From positions 1-64,000 of the forward strand of contig NZ_QZVS01000094.1 of assembly GCF_003602235.1 (NCBI RefSeq): a DNA stretch of 64,000 bases, in the 5' to 3' direction. Both the position numbers and the translations under genes were made by a program. This document shows positions 26,887-35,225 of the stretch, one piece after another. The notes under the pieces are model-generated. The model had not been told where the DNA came from. It worked only from the letters and a program-made list of their open reading frames with translations, and searched no databases. The stretch comes from Cryobacterium melibiosiphilum (GTDB lineage Bacteria > Actinomycetota > Actinomycetes > Actinomycetales > Microbacteriaceae). Numbering within the stretch: position 1 is the first letter of the stretch; each line of letters opens with the position of its first letter.

Positions 26887-26895
26887 GGAGCGATC

Positions 26896-27288
26896 ATGGA
26901 CGTGTCGATCAACTGGCTCGCGGTGCTGCTCGGGGCCCTCTCCACCTTTCTGATCGGCGGGCTCTGGTATTCGCTGCTGTTCGCGAAGCCCTGGCAGCGC
27001 GCAGCGGGGGTCACCGACGAACAGTTGACGACCGGCGCCGCCCGCATCTTTATCGGGTCGTTTCTGCTGGCACTCGTGATGGCGGCCAGCCTCGCCGCGT
27101 TCATCGGCGACGGCGGCTTCGGGTTCGGGGTCTTCGCCGGCATCGCCACCGGAGCCACCTTCGCTGCCGCCTTCTGCGGCATGACATACCTGTTCGAGCG
27201 GCGCAGCCTCACCCTGTTCTACATCAACGGGTCCTACGCCGTGGTGTCGTTCACCGTGATGGGGGCGATCATCGGCGCCCTGCAATGA
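26896..27288 (+). CDS. DUF1761 family membrane protein
   Basis: A 130-residue protein with four predicted helices. INWLAVLLGALSTFLIGGLWYS and the later FINGSYAVVSFTVMGAIIGA-like pattern fit DUF1761, small membrane proteins of unknown function. ATG 26896 with GAGGAG 6 nt upstream. It may be co-transcribed with the P-type ATPase, 38 bp upstream; a TATTCT box at 26829-26834 inside the ATPase 3' end is a possible private promoter. Confidence 0.82.
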   Translation: MDVSINWLAVLLGALSTFLIGGLWYSLLFAKPWQRAAGVTDEQLTTGAARIFIGSFLLALVMAASLAAFIGDGGFGFGVFAGIATGATFAAAFCGMTYLFERRSLTLFYINGSYAVVSFTVMGAIIGALQ

Positions 27289-27431
27289 CTCCGAGGCTCG
27301 GCGAGCTCGCAGGTCGCGCTCAGCGAATCCTGAGGCTGCCCTAGTTCGGATCCGCCGCTCGGGCTAGGGTCCCCCCGACGCGAAATCCACCGGGGTTTCG
27401 GCGCGCTTCGCCCCAACGACGGGAACCGAAC

Positions 27432-28928
27432 GTGAATCGACCAGCCCAGCCCGAGACCCACTCCGTTTCTCTTCAGCGCTCCACACCTCCGCTGCACGGC
27501 GTGCTGCACCGCCGGGGGGTCGCCGCGGCGGTGACCGTCGCGCTGCTGGCAGCCCTCGCCCCGCTCGGAGTAGTCGGTGCCTTCGCCGACGAGCTGCCGC
27601 CCGCGGCGACCGAGGTGCTCTCTCCCGAAGCGGATGCCGCGGCGCTCGCCGCGGCATCGGCCCCTGCCCCGACGAGCCCTGCCCCGACGACCCCTGCCCC
27701 GACGACCCCCGAGCCGGGCACTGCCGACCCGGCCGCCGACTTCGTGGCGCCGGCGCTCGTCACCGGCACCGGGACATCCGGTTCGATCACGGTGCCGGTC
27801 ACCCCGGGGGCGACCGGTGTGGTGCGCATCACCGCGTCCGGGCTGGCCCCCGGCGTGCCGGTGCCGAACCCCGATGACCCCGCCAGTCCGATCACCGGCT
27901 CGATCAGCGGGATCGACCAGCAGTCCTTCCTCGTCACGTTGCCGGCTTCGCTCGTGCTGTCACGATTCGAGATTGAGCTGTCTAACCCGGCGGCCGATGT
28001 GGACCTGCTGATCTTTGGCGCCGACGGGGTCGGCGGCCCGGTGGGCACGGCCGTCGAACCAGGCCCGACCGCGAGCGAGGCGCAGGAAGTCTTCGTGCTG
28101 CCCTCGGTCAACGAGTTCCGGGTTGCCGTGCGCAGCTTCGGACCGGCCACCGATTTCGTGCTGCGCACCTTCGGTTCGACGGTGACCTCATCGGCCGGCA
28201 CCCAGACCGTCACGCCATTCGAACTGGACACTGAAGCGGGTGTTCCGACGAATTACACCTATTCCTGGAGCGGGCTGGCCCCGAACTCCGTCTTCGTCGC
28301 CGCCATCGGCTACGCCTTCGACGCCGGCGTCACGCAGTACACGACCGTGCGCATCGACACCACTGAGGACACCGCCCCGGCCACCCCGGTCAACGTCGTG
28401 CGCCCGGTGATCACCGGAAAAGCCGAGGCCGGCCGCACCCTGCGGGTGAACACCGGCGAGTGGGCCAGCGCCGACCTCACGTTCGGCTACCAGTGGCAGT
28501 CCGACGGCGTCGACATCCCCGGCGCGACCCGGGCGCGCTACCGGGTGACGGATGCCGACCGCGGCTCCGCGCTGTCGGCTCTCGTCACCGCGCGCACGCC
28601 GGAGGGCGCCGTCGCCGGCTCCCCGGCCGAGCCCGTGGTCGTGAAGTACGCGTCCGAAACCCGGGTCTGGCTGAGCCGGGCCACGGCATCCGTCGGCCAG
28701 AAGGTCACGATCGGCGTGAAGGTGATGAGCGACGGCCCGGTCACCGGAACCGTCGACGTGCGGGTCGGTGACCGGCACTTTGACGTGATGCTGAACGCGC
28801 GCGGGTACGGCCAGGTCACCCTGACCGACCTGGCCCGCGGCGGGTATCGGGTGTCGGCGGCGTACGCCGGCAGCGACCTCGTCACCGGCTCGATGAGCGG
28901 TGCGGAACGGTTGCGCGTCACCCGGTAG
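27432..28928 (+). CDS. Secreted Ig-like domain protein, paralog 2
   Basis: 498 residues with the same architecture as paralog 1: signal peptide (RRGVAAAVTVALLAALAPLG, cleavage near AFA-DEL), then a Ser/Thr/Pro/Ala-rich linker with APTTP/TSPAP repeats not found in the other two, a PPC-like beta domain containing PNPDDPASPITG, an Fn3-like YSWSGLAPNSVF segment, an Ig repeat (RPVITGKAEAGRTLRV, YQWQSDGVDIPGATRARY) and a terminal Ig-like domain ending RLRVTR. No catalytic motif and no LPXTG anchor, so it is probably released. GTG start with weak GGGA site; a TAGGGT box (27365-27370) may be its promoter. A terminator follows. Confidence 0.78.
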   Translation: MNRPAQPETHSVSLQRSTPPLHGVLHRRGVAAAVTVALLAALAPLGVVGAFADELPPAATEVLSPEADAAALAAASAPAPTSPAPTTPAPTTPEPGTADPAADFVAPALVTGTGTSGSITVPVTPGATGVVRITASGLAPGVPVPNPDDPASPITGSISGIDQQSFLVTLPASLVLSRFEIELSNPAADVDLLIFGADGVGGPVGTAVEPGPTASEAQEVFVLPSVNEFRVAVRSFGPATDFVLRTFGSTVTSSAGTQTVTPFELDTEAGVPTNYTYSWSGLAPNSVFVAAIGYAFDAGVTQYTTVRIDTTEDTAPATPVNVVRPVITGKAEAGRTLRVNTGEWASADLTFGYQWQSDGVDIPGATRARYRVTDADRGSALSALVTARTPEGAVAGSPAEPVVVKYASETRVWLSRATASVGQKVTIGVKVMSDGPVTGTVDVRVGDRHFDVMLNARGYGQVTLTDLARGGYRVSAAYAGSDLVTGSMSGAERLRVTR

Positions 28929-28937
28929 CCGCTGATC

Positions 28938-28968
28938 GCCTCCCCGCGGCGAGCCTGCGCGGGGAGGC
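28938..28968 (+). terminator. Intrinsic terminator of paralog 2
   Basis: Perfect 11-bp stem GCCTCCCCGCG / CGCGGGGAGGC with a 9-base loop, 10 bp after the stop; no T tail. Confidence 0.75.
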
Positions 28969-29037
28969 TGGTCGCTGGCGCGGGCCGTTTGTGAGGAATT
29001 CTTGGGTCTGCCCCTAGAGGAGGGGGCCCGGATCGAC

Positions 29038-29054
29038 TAGATTCACCAGACGTG
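29038..29054 (+). promoter_or_regulatory. Promoter of Ig-like paralog 3
   Basis: TAGATT (29038-29043) in CTAGATTC-N6-CGTGGGTTT, the same block as before paralog 1. GTG 29052 lies 8 nt after the box. Confidence 0.55.
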
Positions 29055-29093
29055 GGTTTCCGTCGGGGGCCCGTTCTCCCGATTGGAACACTC

Positions 29094-30527
29094 GTGAGTT
29101 CTGCAGTCAGGTCACCGCTCCACCGTCACGCCGCAACACTCTCCCCCTCCTCATCCGGTCGAAACCCGGCCCGCGCCGGCCTGACGGCCGTACTCGTTGC
29201 CGCACTCCTCGGCGGCTACGGCACGGCCGCCGTAGCTGTCGGGGTCGGCGACGAACCCGTTGACCTGCAGGCTCCCGCATCCGTCGGCGGCAGCGGCGCG
29301 ACCGGATCGGTGAGCGTTCCCGTGACCCCCGGCGCGACCGGTTCGGTGCCGCTGAACGTCAGCGGGTTGACGCCCGGGGCGCGGCTGCCGAACCCCGACG
29401 ACGCGGCCAGCCCGGTCACCGGAAGCGCCGCCACCGGCGACGAATTCCGGTACAGCGTCGATATTGCGGCCGGCAGCCGCTTTGTGCGCTTCGACCTCGA
29501 TTCGATCGGTGACGGCGCCGACCTTGACCTGAACATCTTTCTCGACCGGCCCGGAGAAGAGTCGGTGATGTGGGACTCGCAGAGCAGCGCGAGCGACGAA
29601 CGGGTCGACATTCCCGAAGCCCCGGCCGGCTCCTACCAGGTCGTCATCAACACCTTCGAGGGAGCCAGTGACTTCACGCTGACCACCTACGTCGTTCCAA
29701 GCGGATCCGGCAGCGGAACCTTCACCGCCACGCCGTCGACCCTGGCCGGCACCGCGGGGTCCACGGCGAACATCGGCCTGTCCTGGGCTTCACTGTCCTG
29801 GGCCGATCTGCCGGCCGGCACCCCATACCTCGGCGTCGTTGAATACGGCGACACCGGCGTGCGCACCGTACTGACGGTCGCCCCGGGGGCGGTGGGCCCG
29901 GGCGGGCCCGGTGGCCCGGTTGACCCCGGCGGTCCGACCGACCCCGACGACCCCGATGACCCGGGCGTGCCACCGCTCGAAGTCGCCACCAACCAATCCC
30001 CACCGACCATCACCGGCACCCCCGAGGTCGGGCGCACCCTGCGCGCCCGGGCCGGCGAATGGGACCCGGCCCAGCTGGACTTCGCCTACCGCTGGCAGGC
30101 CGACGGGGTCGATATTCCCGGTGCGACCGGTGTGCGCTACCGGGTGACGGATGCTGCGGCCGGCGCCACGATCACCCTCGTCGTCACCGCGACCGCCGAC
30201 GGGTTCTCGCCGGCGCTCGCCGTGTCGAGCGGGGTGCAGGTGTTGGCCGCGTCGGAGGTGACGCTCACGCTCAACCGCAGGGAGGCATCCGTCGGCCGCA
30301 CGATCACCGCGCGCATTCGGGTGCTCAGCGGCGACACGGCCCAGACCGGCGCGGTCGTCGTCTCCGTCGACAACCGCGACTACACCGTGCAACTCGGCCG
30401 CGGCGGCCGGGCTCGGTTCACCCTGCCCGACCTCAAGGCCGGAACCCACCGGGTGAGCGCCAGCTGGGCGGGCACCGCGACCGTCGCGGGAGACGAGAGC
30501 CCGACCGCGCGCCTGCGCCTGCGGTAG
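29094..30527 (+). CDS. Secreted Ig-like domain protein, paralog 3
   Basis: About 477 residues. Signal peptide with hydrophobic core LTAVLVAALLGGYGTAAVAV; PPC-like domain (PNPDDAASPVTG, then LDSIGDGADLDLNIFLD, very close to paralog 1); Fn3-like segment; a Gly/Pro/Asp-rich linker (GGPGGPVDPGG, PDDPDDPG) unique to this copy; an Ig repeat (PPTITGTPEVGRTLRARAG, YRWQADGVDIPGATGVRY) and a terminal Ig-like domain ending RLRLR. No enzyme motif. GTG 29094 places the signal peptide normally; GTG 29052 would be the leaderless start. The three paralogs are closer to each other than to anything else seen here, suggesting local duplication. Confidence 0.78.
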   Translation: MSSAVRSPLHRHAATLSPSSSGRNPARAGLTAVLVAALLGGYGTAAVAVGVGDEPVDLQAPASVGGSGATGSVSVPVTPGATGSVPLNVSGLTPGARLPNPDDAASPVTGSAATGDEFRYSVDIAAGSRFVRFDLDSIGDGADLDLNIFLDRPGEESVMWDSQSSASDERVDIPEAPAGSYQVVINTFEGASDFTLTTYVVPSGSGSGTFTATPSTLAGTAGSTANIGLSWASLSWADLPAGTPYLGVVEYGDTGVRTVLTVAPGAVGPGGPGGPVDPGGPTDPDDPDDPGVPPLEVATNQSPPTITGTPEVGRTLRARAGEWDPAQLDFAYRWQADGVDIPGATGVRYRVTDAAAGATITLVVTATADGFSPALAVSSGVQVLAASEVTLTLNRREASVGRTITARIRVLSGDTAQTGAVVVSVDNRDYTVQLGRGGRARFTLPDLKAGTHRVSASWAGTATVAGDESPTARLRLR

Positions 30528-30592
30528 CCGGCGGCGTGCGGGGGTGACACCCCGAAAATGCATGGTATTGGCCGGGCACAACCGTGCTTGGT

Positions 30593-30604
30593 GGGGGGGG
30601 GGGG
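30593..30604 (+). repeat. 12-bp poly-G tract
   Basis: Twelve consecutive G between paralog 3 and the MFS gene, 64 bp before the MFS -10 box. Such tracts slip easily in replication; it could vary in length or be a sequencing weak spot. Confidence 0.85.
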
Positions 30605-30667
30605 TCTCACCGCGGCCGGCTCGTGGCGCCGCCCCGCAGCCGCGCCGACGCGGGCCCGGACGGCGCT

Positions 30668-30679
30668 TAGGCTGAACGG
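30668..30679 (+). promoter_or_regulatory. Leaderless promoter of the MFS gene at 30680
   Basis: TAGGCT (30668-30673), six bases, then ATG 30680. Confidence 0.6.
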
Positions 30680-31867
30680 ATGACCTCCGACCAGCTGCCG
30701 AAACCCCGGCTCGCCCGCGAAGTGTACGTGCTCGGGGTCGTCGCCTTCTTCGTCATGGTCGGCTTCGGCGTGGTCGTGCCGGTGCTGCCGGTCTATGTGC
30801 GCAGCTTCGACGTGGGCTACCTCGAGGTCGGCGCGGTGCTCAGCGCCTTCGCGCTCATGCGCCTGGTCGCGAGCCCGTTCGTGCCGCGGCTCATCGACTG
30901 GGCGGGGGAACGCACCATTCTCGCGGTGGGCATCGGCATCGTCGCGGTCTCGAGCGGCCTCGCGGGCCTGGCCGACACCTACCCGCAGCTGCTGATGCTG
31001 CGCGGCGCGGGCGGCATCGGCTCGGCCATGTTCTCGGTCTCGGCCATGACGCTGCTGCTGGCCTCGACCCCGTCGACGCTGCGCGCCCGGGCGCTCGGCT
31101 TCTACCAGGGCGGCTTTTTGATCGGCGGCATGGCCGGCCCGGCGATCGGCGGCCTGCTCGCGACGCTCTCGCTGACAGCCCCGTTCTTCTTCTACGCCGG
31201 CACCCTCGCGATCGCCGGGCTGATCGGCGTCATCATGTTGCGCCCGGCCCGCGGTTCGGCTGCGGCCACGATCGCTCCGACGGATGCCGCGCTCCCGTTT
31301 CGCACGGTGCTCGCCGACCCGAGGTTTCGCGCCGCGTGCCTGGCCAACTTCGCCCAGGGCTGGACCTCGCTCGGCGTGCGCGCCGCGCTCATTCCGGTGC
31401 TCATCGTGGAGGTGCTTCGCGGCCCGACCGCGTGGACCGGCATCGCCTTCGCGTGCGCGGCGGTCGCCCAGACCCTGGCGCTGGCCCCCGCGGCCCGGTT
31501 CATCGATACCGTCGGGCGGCGGCCGGCGATTATCGGGGCGTTCGCGGCGGCATCCGTCGTGATCATGGCGGTGCCGTTCGCGCCGAACATCTGGGTGCTC
31601 GGCGGTCTGCTCTGCCTCTACGGCGTCGCGGCCGCGTTCATGGGCACCGCGCCCGGCGCGGCCCTCGGCGACGCGGCGGGCTCGCGCGGCGGGCGCCCAG
31701 TGGCCGTGTTCTCGATGTTCGCCGACGCCGGCGCGATCGTGGGGCCGCTCGTCGCGGGCTGGCTCGTCGACACGGTGTCCTACCAGGCGGCGTTTCTGGT
31801 GGGAGCCCTGTTCCTGCTCGGCGCGGCCGGCTACGCCCTGCGGATGCCCCGCGAGGCCCGGCGCTGA
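30680..31867 (+). CDS. MFS transporter
   Basis: A 395-residue major facilitator with 12 hydrophobic segments. The loop after helix 2 (RLIDWAGERTILAVG) and the corresponding RFIDTVGRRPAIIG after helix 8 are the duplicated A-like motifs; helix 5 region GGMAGPAIGGLLATLS resembles motif C (antiporter motif), pointing to drug or metabolite efflux. The substrate cannot be named. The leaderless box fixes the start. It lies before the VOC/hydrolase pair but is separated from it by an operator and its own promoter. Confidence 0.85.
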   Translation: MTSDQLPKPRLAREVYVLGVVAFFVMVGFGVVVPVLPVYVRSFDVGYLEVGAVLSAFALMRLVASPFVPRLIDWAGERTILAVGIGIVAVSSGLAGLADTYPQLLMLRGAGGIGSAMFSVSAMTLLLASTPSTLRARALGFYQGGFLIGGMAGPAIGGLLATLSLTAPFFFYAGTLAIAGLIGVIMLRPARGSAAATIAPTDAALPFRTVLADPRFRAACLANFAQGWTSLGVRAALIPVLIVEVLRGPTAWTGIAFACAAVAQTLALAPAARFIDTVGRRPAIIGAFAAASVVIMAVPFAPNIWVLGGLLCLYGVAAAFMGTAPGAALGDAAGSRGGRPVAVFSMFADAGAIVGPLVAGWLVDTVSYQAAFLVGALFLLGAAGYALRMPREARR

Positions 31868-31896
31868 CCCTCGGCTGGGAATACCCACCGGTAATC

Positions 31897-31916
31897 ATGC
31901 GTTTGCATACATATCG
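31897..31916. promoter_or_regulatory. Probable operator of the VOC/hydrolase operon, shared with the monooxygenase operon
   Basis: ATGCGTTTGCATACATATCG; the same site, 17 of 20 bases, lies at 48731-48750 before the flavin monooxygenase. The core is the dyad ATGC-N4-GCAT. A TAGGCT -10-like box follows at 31919-31924, so a bound repressor would block RNA polymerase. Confidence 0.6.
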
Positions 31917-31958
31917 CCTAGGCTGGGCGACACCCCACCACTTCAGAAGGGCCCTCCC

Positions 31959-32927
31959 ATGACCGTCCTCACCTCCGGACTCCACCACGTCACCGCCATC
32001 GCCGGTGCACCCCAGCGCAACGTCGACTTCTACGTCACCGGCCTCGGCCTGCGGCTGGTCAAGCGCACCGTCAACTTCGACGACCCCGGCACGTACCACC
32101 TCTACTACGGTGACGACTCGGGCCGGCCCGGGTCGCTGCTGACCTTCTTCCCGTGGACGGGAGTGCGCTCGGGCGTGCACGGCGTCGGGCAGTCCACCAG
32201 CACCGCCTTCTCGGTGCCGGCCGGAAGCCTCGGCTGGTGGCAGAAGCACTTCGCCGACCTCGGCGTCGAATCCGCGATCACCTCGACGTCGTCCACCGAA
32301 GAGCGCCTGTCCCTGCGCGATCCCGACGGCCTCGGCCTCGACCTCGTCGCATCGTCGACGATCGACCCGCGCGACCCGTGGGATTCCGCCGACGTTCCCG
32401 CCGAGTATGCGGTGCGCGGCCAGCACTCCTCGGTGCTGACCGTCGCCGACCCGACCGGCACGCTGCAGGTGCTCACCCGTGACCTCGGCATGCGCATCAT
32501 CTCCGAAGAGGGCAACCGCACCCGGGTGGGTGCCGGTAACGGTGATCCCGGTGCGCTCGTCGACGTGATCGCCGACCCCAACGGGCACGCCGGGCTCACC
32601 GCCGGCGGCACCGTTCACCACGTCGCCTTCCGCGTGCCCGACCGTGCGACGTAGGCCGACTGGCGCGAAGAACTCGTCGCCCGCGGCTACGGAGTCACCG
32701 AAATCCTCGACCGCGACTACTTCACCTCGATCTACTTTCGCGAACCCGGCGGAGTGCTCTTCGAGATCGCGACCGACACCCCCGGCTTCGACATCGACGA
32801 ACCGCTGCTCGAACTGGGCCGCTCGCTGAAGCTGCCGCCGTGGCTCGAGCCGAGCCGCGAGGCCATCGAACACTCCGTCGTGCCGATCACCGTGCCCGCC
32901 GCCAACAACCCCGCGCTCGTCGTATGA
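31959..32927 (+). pseudogene. VOC-family ring-cleaving dioxygenase (MhqE/MhqO-like), interrupted by an amber codon
   Basis: Reads as one 322-codon frame of a two-module VOC protein related to B. subtilis MhqE/MhqO, except for TAG at 32652-32654 (codon 232), where a Gln codon (CAG) would restore ...DRAT-Q-ADWREELV. Before it: HHVTAIAGAPQRNVDFYVTG and the second-module start HHVAFRVPD; after it: YFTSIYFREPGGVLFEIATD with the metal-ligand Glu. The truncated product (231 residues) would lack this last ligand strand. The frame ends with an ATGA overlap with the hydrolase gene, so the downstream part was under coding selection until recently. Nonsense mutation, sequencing error or readthrough are all possible. 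Confidence 0.82.
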
Positions 32928-33580
32928 GCCCGAACGCGAATTCCGGCACCGAGACGGATGCCGCGGCGCTGCTGGCCGCTTGGCCGCACGTCTACCGGGA
33001 GGGTGCGGCCGAGCGCCCGGTGTTGCTGATGCTGCACGGCACCGGCGGCACCGAGCACGACCTGCTCGGTCTCGCCGACGCCCTCGACCCGGCGGCCGCG
33101 GTCATCGCCCCGCGCGGACGTGTCACCGAGAACGGCATGAACCGGTGGTTTCGCCGCCTCGCCGAGGGGGTCTTCGACCTCGAGGACGTCGAGGTGCGTG
33201 CCGACGAGCTGGTCGGCTTCGTGACTGCGGCCCGCGCCCAGTACGGGCTCGGTCACCGCCCGGTCGTCGCCGTCGGGTTCTCGAACGGCGCGAACGTGGC
33301 CCTCGCCACGGCGCTGCGGCATCCGTCGACCGTGGCGCGAGTGATCGCGTTCTCCGGGATGCACCCGCTTCCCGGCCGGGACGCGACCGCAGTCCTGAGC
33401 GGCACGAGCGTGTTGCTGCTGAACGGTGAGAGCGACCCGATGGCGCCGCTGCCGAGTGTCGACGCGCTCGCGGCCGAGCTCGAGCAGCGCGGCGCACGCG
33501 TGCGGCAGGTGCGCCGCTCGGGCGGGCACGGCGTCACCGAGGCCGACGTGTATGCGGCGCAGGGCTGGCTCGCGAGCTGA
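32924..33580 (+). CDS. Phospholipase/carboxylesterase-family hydrolase (MhqD-like)
   Basis: A 218-residue alpha/beta hydrolase. LMLHGTGGTEHDLLGLA gives the HG oxyanion region, VAVGFSNGANVALA the nucleophile elbow (G-F-S-N-G), NGESDPMAP the Asp and SGGHGVTEAD the His of the triad. Its place directly after the VOC gene, with a 4-bp overlap, matches the mhqED pair of Bacillus, where dioxygenase and esterase detoxify quinone-type compounds. If the amber codon upstream is real, translation of this gene by coupling may fall. Confidence 0.87.
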   Translation: MSPNANSGTETDAAALLAAWPHVYREGAAERPVLLMLHGTGGTEHDLLGLADALDPAAAVIAPRGRVTENGMNRWFRRLAEGVFDLEDVEVRADELVGFVTAARAQYGLGHRPVVAVGFSNGANVALATALRHPSTVARVIAFSGMHPLPGRDATAVLSGTSVLLLNGESDPMAPLPSVDALAAELEQRGARVRQVRRSGGHGVTEADVYAAQGWLAS

Positions 33581-33586
33581 GCGACT

Positions 33587-33946
33587 CTAGTTCGAGAGCT
33601 CTTTGCGGCCGGTGAGCACGCCGCTGATCGTGGCGATGACGGCGAACACGAGGCCGATCAGGCCCAGGCCCAGGTCCCACCAGGCGAGGGCGGCTGCGCC
33701 GAAGACGGCGATTTCGATCAGGGCCTTGCCGAAGGTGTCGAGCGTGAAGACGGCCTTCGGTGAGCGGAACAGCGCCCACAGCAAAATGGCGAAGGCCGGT
33801 GCCGCGATGCCCACGAGCACGCCCGGCCACGGCAGCGGCCAGCCGAGAAAACCCCAGATGCCGAGGGTGACGAAGGCGAACAGTTCGAGCACGAGGCGCA
33901 CGATGTCGTTGGGGCCGACCTGGGGCGTTGCGCGGGTATTTGTCAC
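33587..33946 (-). CDS. YrdB family membrane protein (DUF2568)
   Basis: A 119-residue protein with four hydrophobic helices. VRLVLELFAFVTLGIWGFL, then GIAAPAFAILLWALFRSPKAV and the conserved LIEIAVFGAAALA region match the YrdB/DUF2568 family of unknown function. GTG 33946 is supported by TAAGAT 6 nt upstream. It ends 6 bp from the convergent hydrolase gene. Confidence 0.83.
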   Translation of the reverse strand: MTNTRATPQVGPNDIVRLVLELFAFVTLGIWGFLGWPLPWPGVLVGIAAPAFAILLWALFRSPKAVFTLDTFGKALIEIAVFGAAALAWWDLGLGLIGLVFAVIATISGVLTGRKELSN

Positions 33947-33958
33947 CCACCAATCTTA
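33947..33958 (-). promoter_or_regulatory. Leaderless promoter of yrdB-like gene
   Basis: Minus-strand TAAGAT (33958-33953), six bases, GTG 33946. Confidence 0.55.
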
Positions 33959-33994
33959 GCGACCGGCGGCTGGTTCTCCCGCAGCCTGGAGGTC

Positions 33995-34102
33995 GGCTCG
34001 CCCGGTTTCGACCGGCGCGCTGCGCGCGCAGGCTCAACCAGCGGAGGCTCGCTGGTTGAGTAGCGGGCACGCCCCACGCCCGCGTATCGAAACCGGGTGG
34101 GC
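33995..34102. repeat. Palindromic element, family B, copy 2
   Basis: Outer arms near GCTCGCCCGGTTTCGA and TCGAAACCGGGTGGGC (34087-34102, 14 of 16 pairing) enclose a second perfect hairpin CTCAACCAGC (34033-34042) / GCTGGTTGAG (34051-34060). A half copy (TGGTTTCGACC...GGCTCAACCA) is at 61504-61537. Confidence 0.65.
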
Positions 34103-34127
34103 CGATCTGCAGAGCCGGGCGGCGTAC

Positions 34128-34994
34128 TTACTTGAAGATGATCGTGCGGATGCCGTCGACCAGCACGCGGTTCTCGGCGAACCACTTGACCGCGGTCGTC
34201 AGGGTGCGGCTCTCCTCGTCCTGGCCGATGGCCACAAGCTCCGCGGGCGTGCGCGAGTGGTCCACGCGCACCACGTTCTGCTCGATGATCGGGCCCTCGT
34301 CGAGCTCGCCGGTCACGAAGTGCGCGGTCGCGCCGATCAGCTTCACGCCGCGCGCGTGCGCCTGACGGTAGGGGTTGGCGCCCTTGAACCCGGGCAAAAA
34401 CGAGTGATGGATGTTGATGGCCCGGCCCGCGAGCGCCTCGCAGAGTTCGGGGGAGAGGATCTGCATGTACCGGGCGAGCACCACGAGTTCGATATCGAGC
34501 TCCTCGACCGCCTGCAGCACGCGGGCCTCGAAGGCGGCCTTGCTCGCGGCATCCGTGATCGGGCGCGATTCGAAGGGCACGCTGTAAAACCCGACGAGGT
34601 CGCGCAGCGTGCCATGGTTGCTCAGCACGAGCGGCACGTCGATGGGCAGCTGGCCGCCGCGCTGGCGAAACAGCAGGTCGTTCACGCAGTGGCCGGCGGT
34701 CGAGGCGAGCACGAGGGTGCGCAGCGGTCGGCCGACGACGTCGACGACGGCATCCATGTCGTAGCGCTCGATGACCGGCTTGAGCACCGCGGCCAGTTCG
34801 GCCTGCGCCGCGGGGGATTCCACCTGCAGGCGCATGAAGAAGCGGCCGGTGTCGTCGCTGGAAAACTGCTGGCTCTCGAGAATGTTGCCCTGGGCCTGCA
34901 CGATCGCGCCGGTGATGGCGTGCACGATGCCGGGCTGGTCGGCGCAGACGAGGGTGATCACCCAGTGGTGCGGGTGCGAGGCAGGAGAAGTCAT
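34128..34994 (-). CDS. purU: Formyltetrahydrofolate deformylase
   Basis: A 288-residue enzyme that hydrolyses 10-formyl-THF to formate and THF, balancing the one-carbon pool used by purN and purH. An N-terminal ACT domain (VITLVCADQPGIVHAITGAI) is followed by the formyltransferase-like catalytic domain: LVLASTAGHCVNDLL, LSNHGTLRDLV, VVLARYMQILS, INIHHSFLPGFKGANPY with the catalytic Asn/His, and GELDEGPII with the catalytic Asp. A TATTCT box exactly 6 nt before ATG 34994 fixes the start. Divergent from an MFS gene. Confidence 0.96.
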   Translation of the reverse strand: MTSPASHPHHWVITLVCADQPGIVHAITGAIVQAQGNILESQQFSSDDTGRFFMRLQVESPAAQAELAAVLKPVIERYDMDAVVDVVGRPLRTLVLASTAGHCVNDLLFRQRGGQLPIDVPLVLSNHGTLRDLVGFYSVPFESRPITDAASKAAFEARVLQAVEELDIELVVLARYMQILSPELCEALAGRAINIHHSFLPGFKGANPYRQAHARGVKLIGATAHFVTGELDEGPIIEQNVVRVDHSRTPAELVAIGQDEESRTLTTAVKWFAENRVLVDGIRTIIFK

Positions 34995-35006
34995 CCGCTT
35001 AGAATA
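34995..35006 (-). promoter_or_regulatory. Leaderless promoter of purU
   Basis: Minus-strand TATTCT (35006-35001), AAGCGG, then ATG 34994. Confidence 0.65.
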
Positions 35007-35051
35007 CCCGCTGGGCGATAGCGGATGCCCCGCCGCCATCCGTCGTTCACC

Positions 35052-35079
35052 TTGCCTGAACAGGGCACCCGGGTAGACT
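35052..35079 (+). promoter_or_regulatory. Promoter for the second MFS gene
   Basis: TTGCCT (35052-35057), a 16-bp spacer and TAGACT (35074-35079), one of the better sigma70-like promoters here. The resulting leader of about 140 nt contains a small frame, GTG 35082 or 35091 to TAG 35132 (13-16 codons), that could be a leader peptide; no clear riboswitch is visible. Confidence 0.55.
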
Positions 35080-35225
35080 GCGTGTTGGTCGTGCTGAACA
35101 AGTCGGCCCCGGGCGCGCACGTCGGCGCGTAGTCGAGTGGCTTCGATCTCGGTGTGAATGGTCCCACCGGTCTCGTGGTTAGTGCCGCCTCTCGACTTCC
35201 CAGTGCGAATAGTGCAACTACCACC

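Noticed and set aside
23387..29010. TTGGGTCTG upstream of paralogs 1 and 3 as a shared -35 element
   Set aside because: Distance to TAGATT differs (25 versus 30 bases) and both exceed the usual 16-18.
35082..35132. Short frame in the leader of the second MFS gene as a gene of its own
   Set aside because: GTG is 2-11 nt from the -10 box, no ribosome-binding site, no recognisable attenuator; mentioned only as possible leader peptide.
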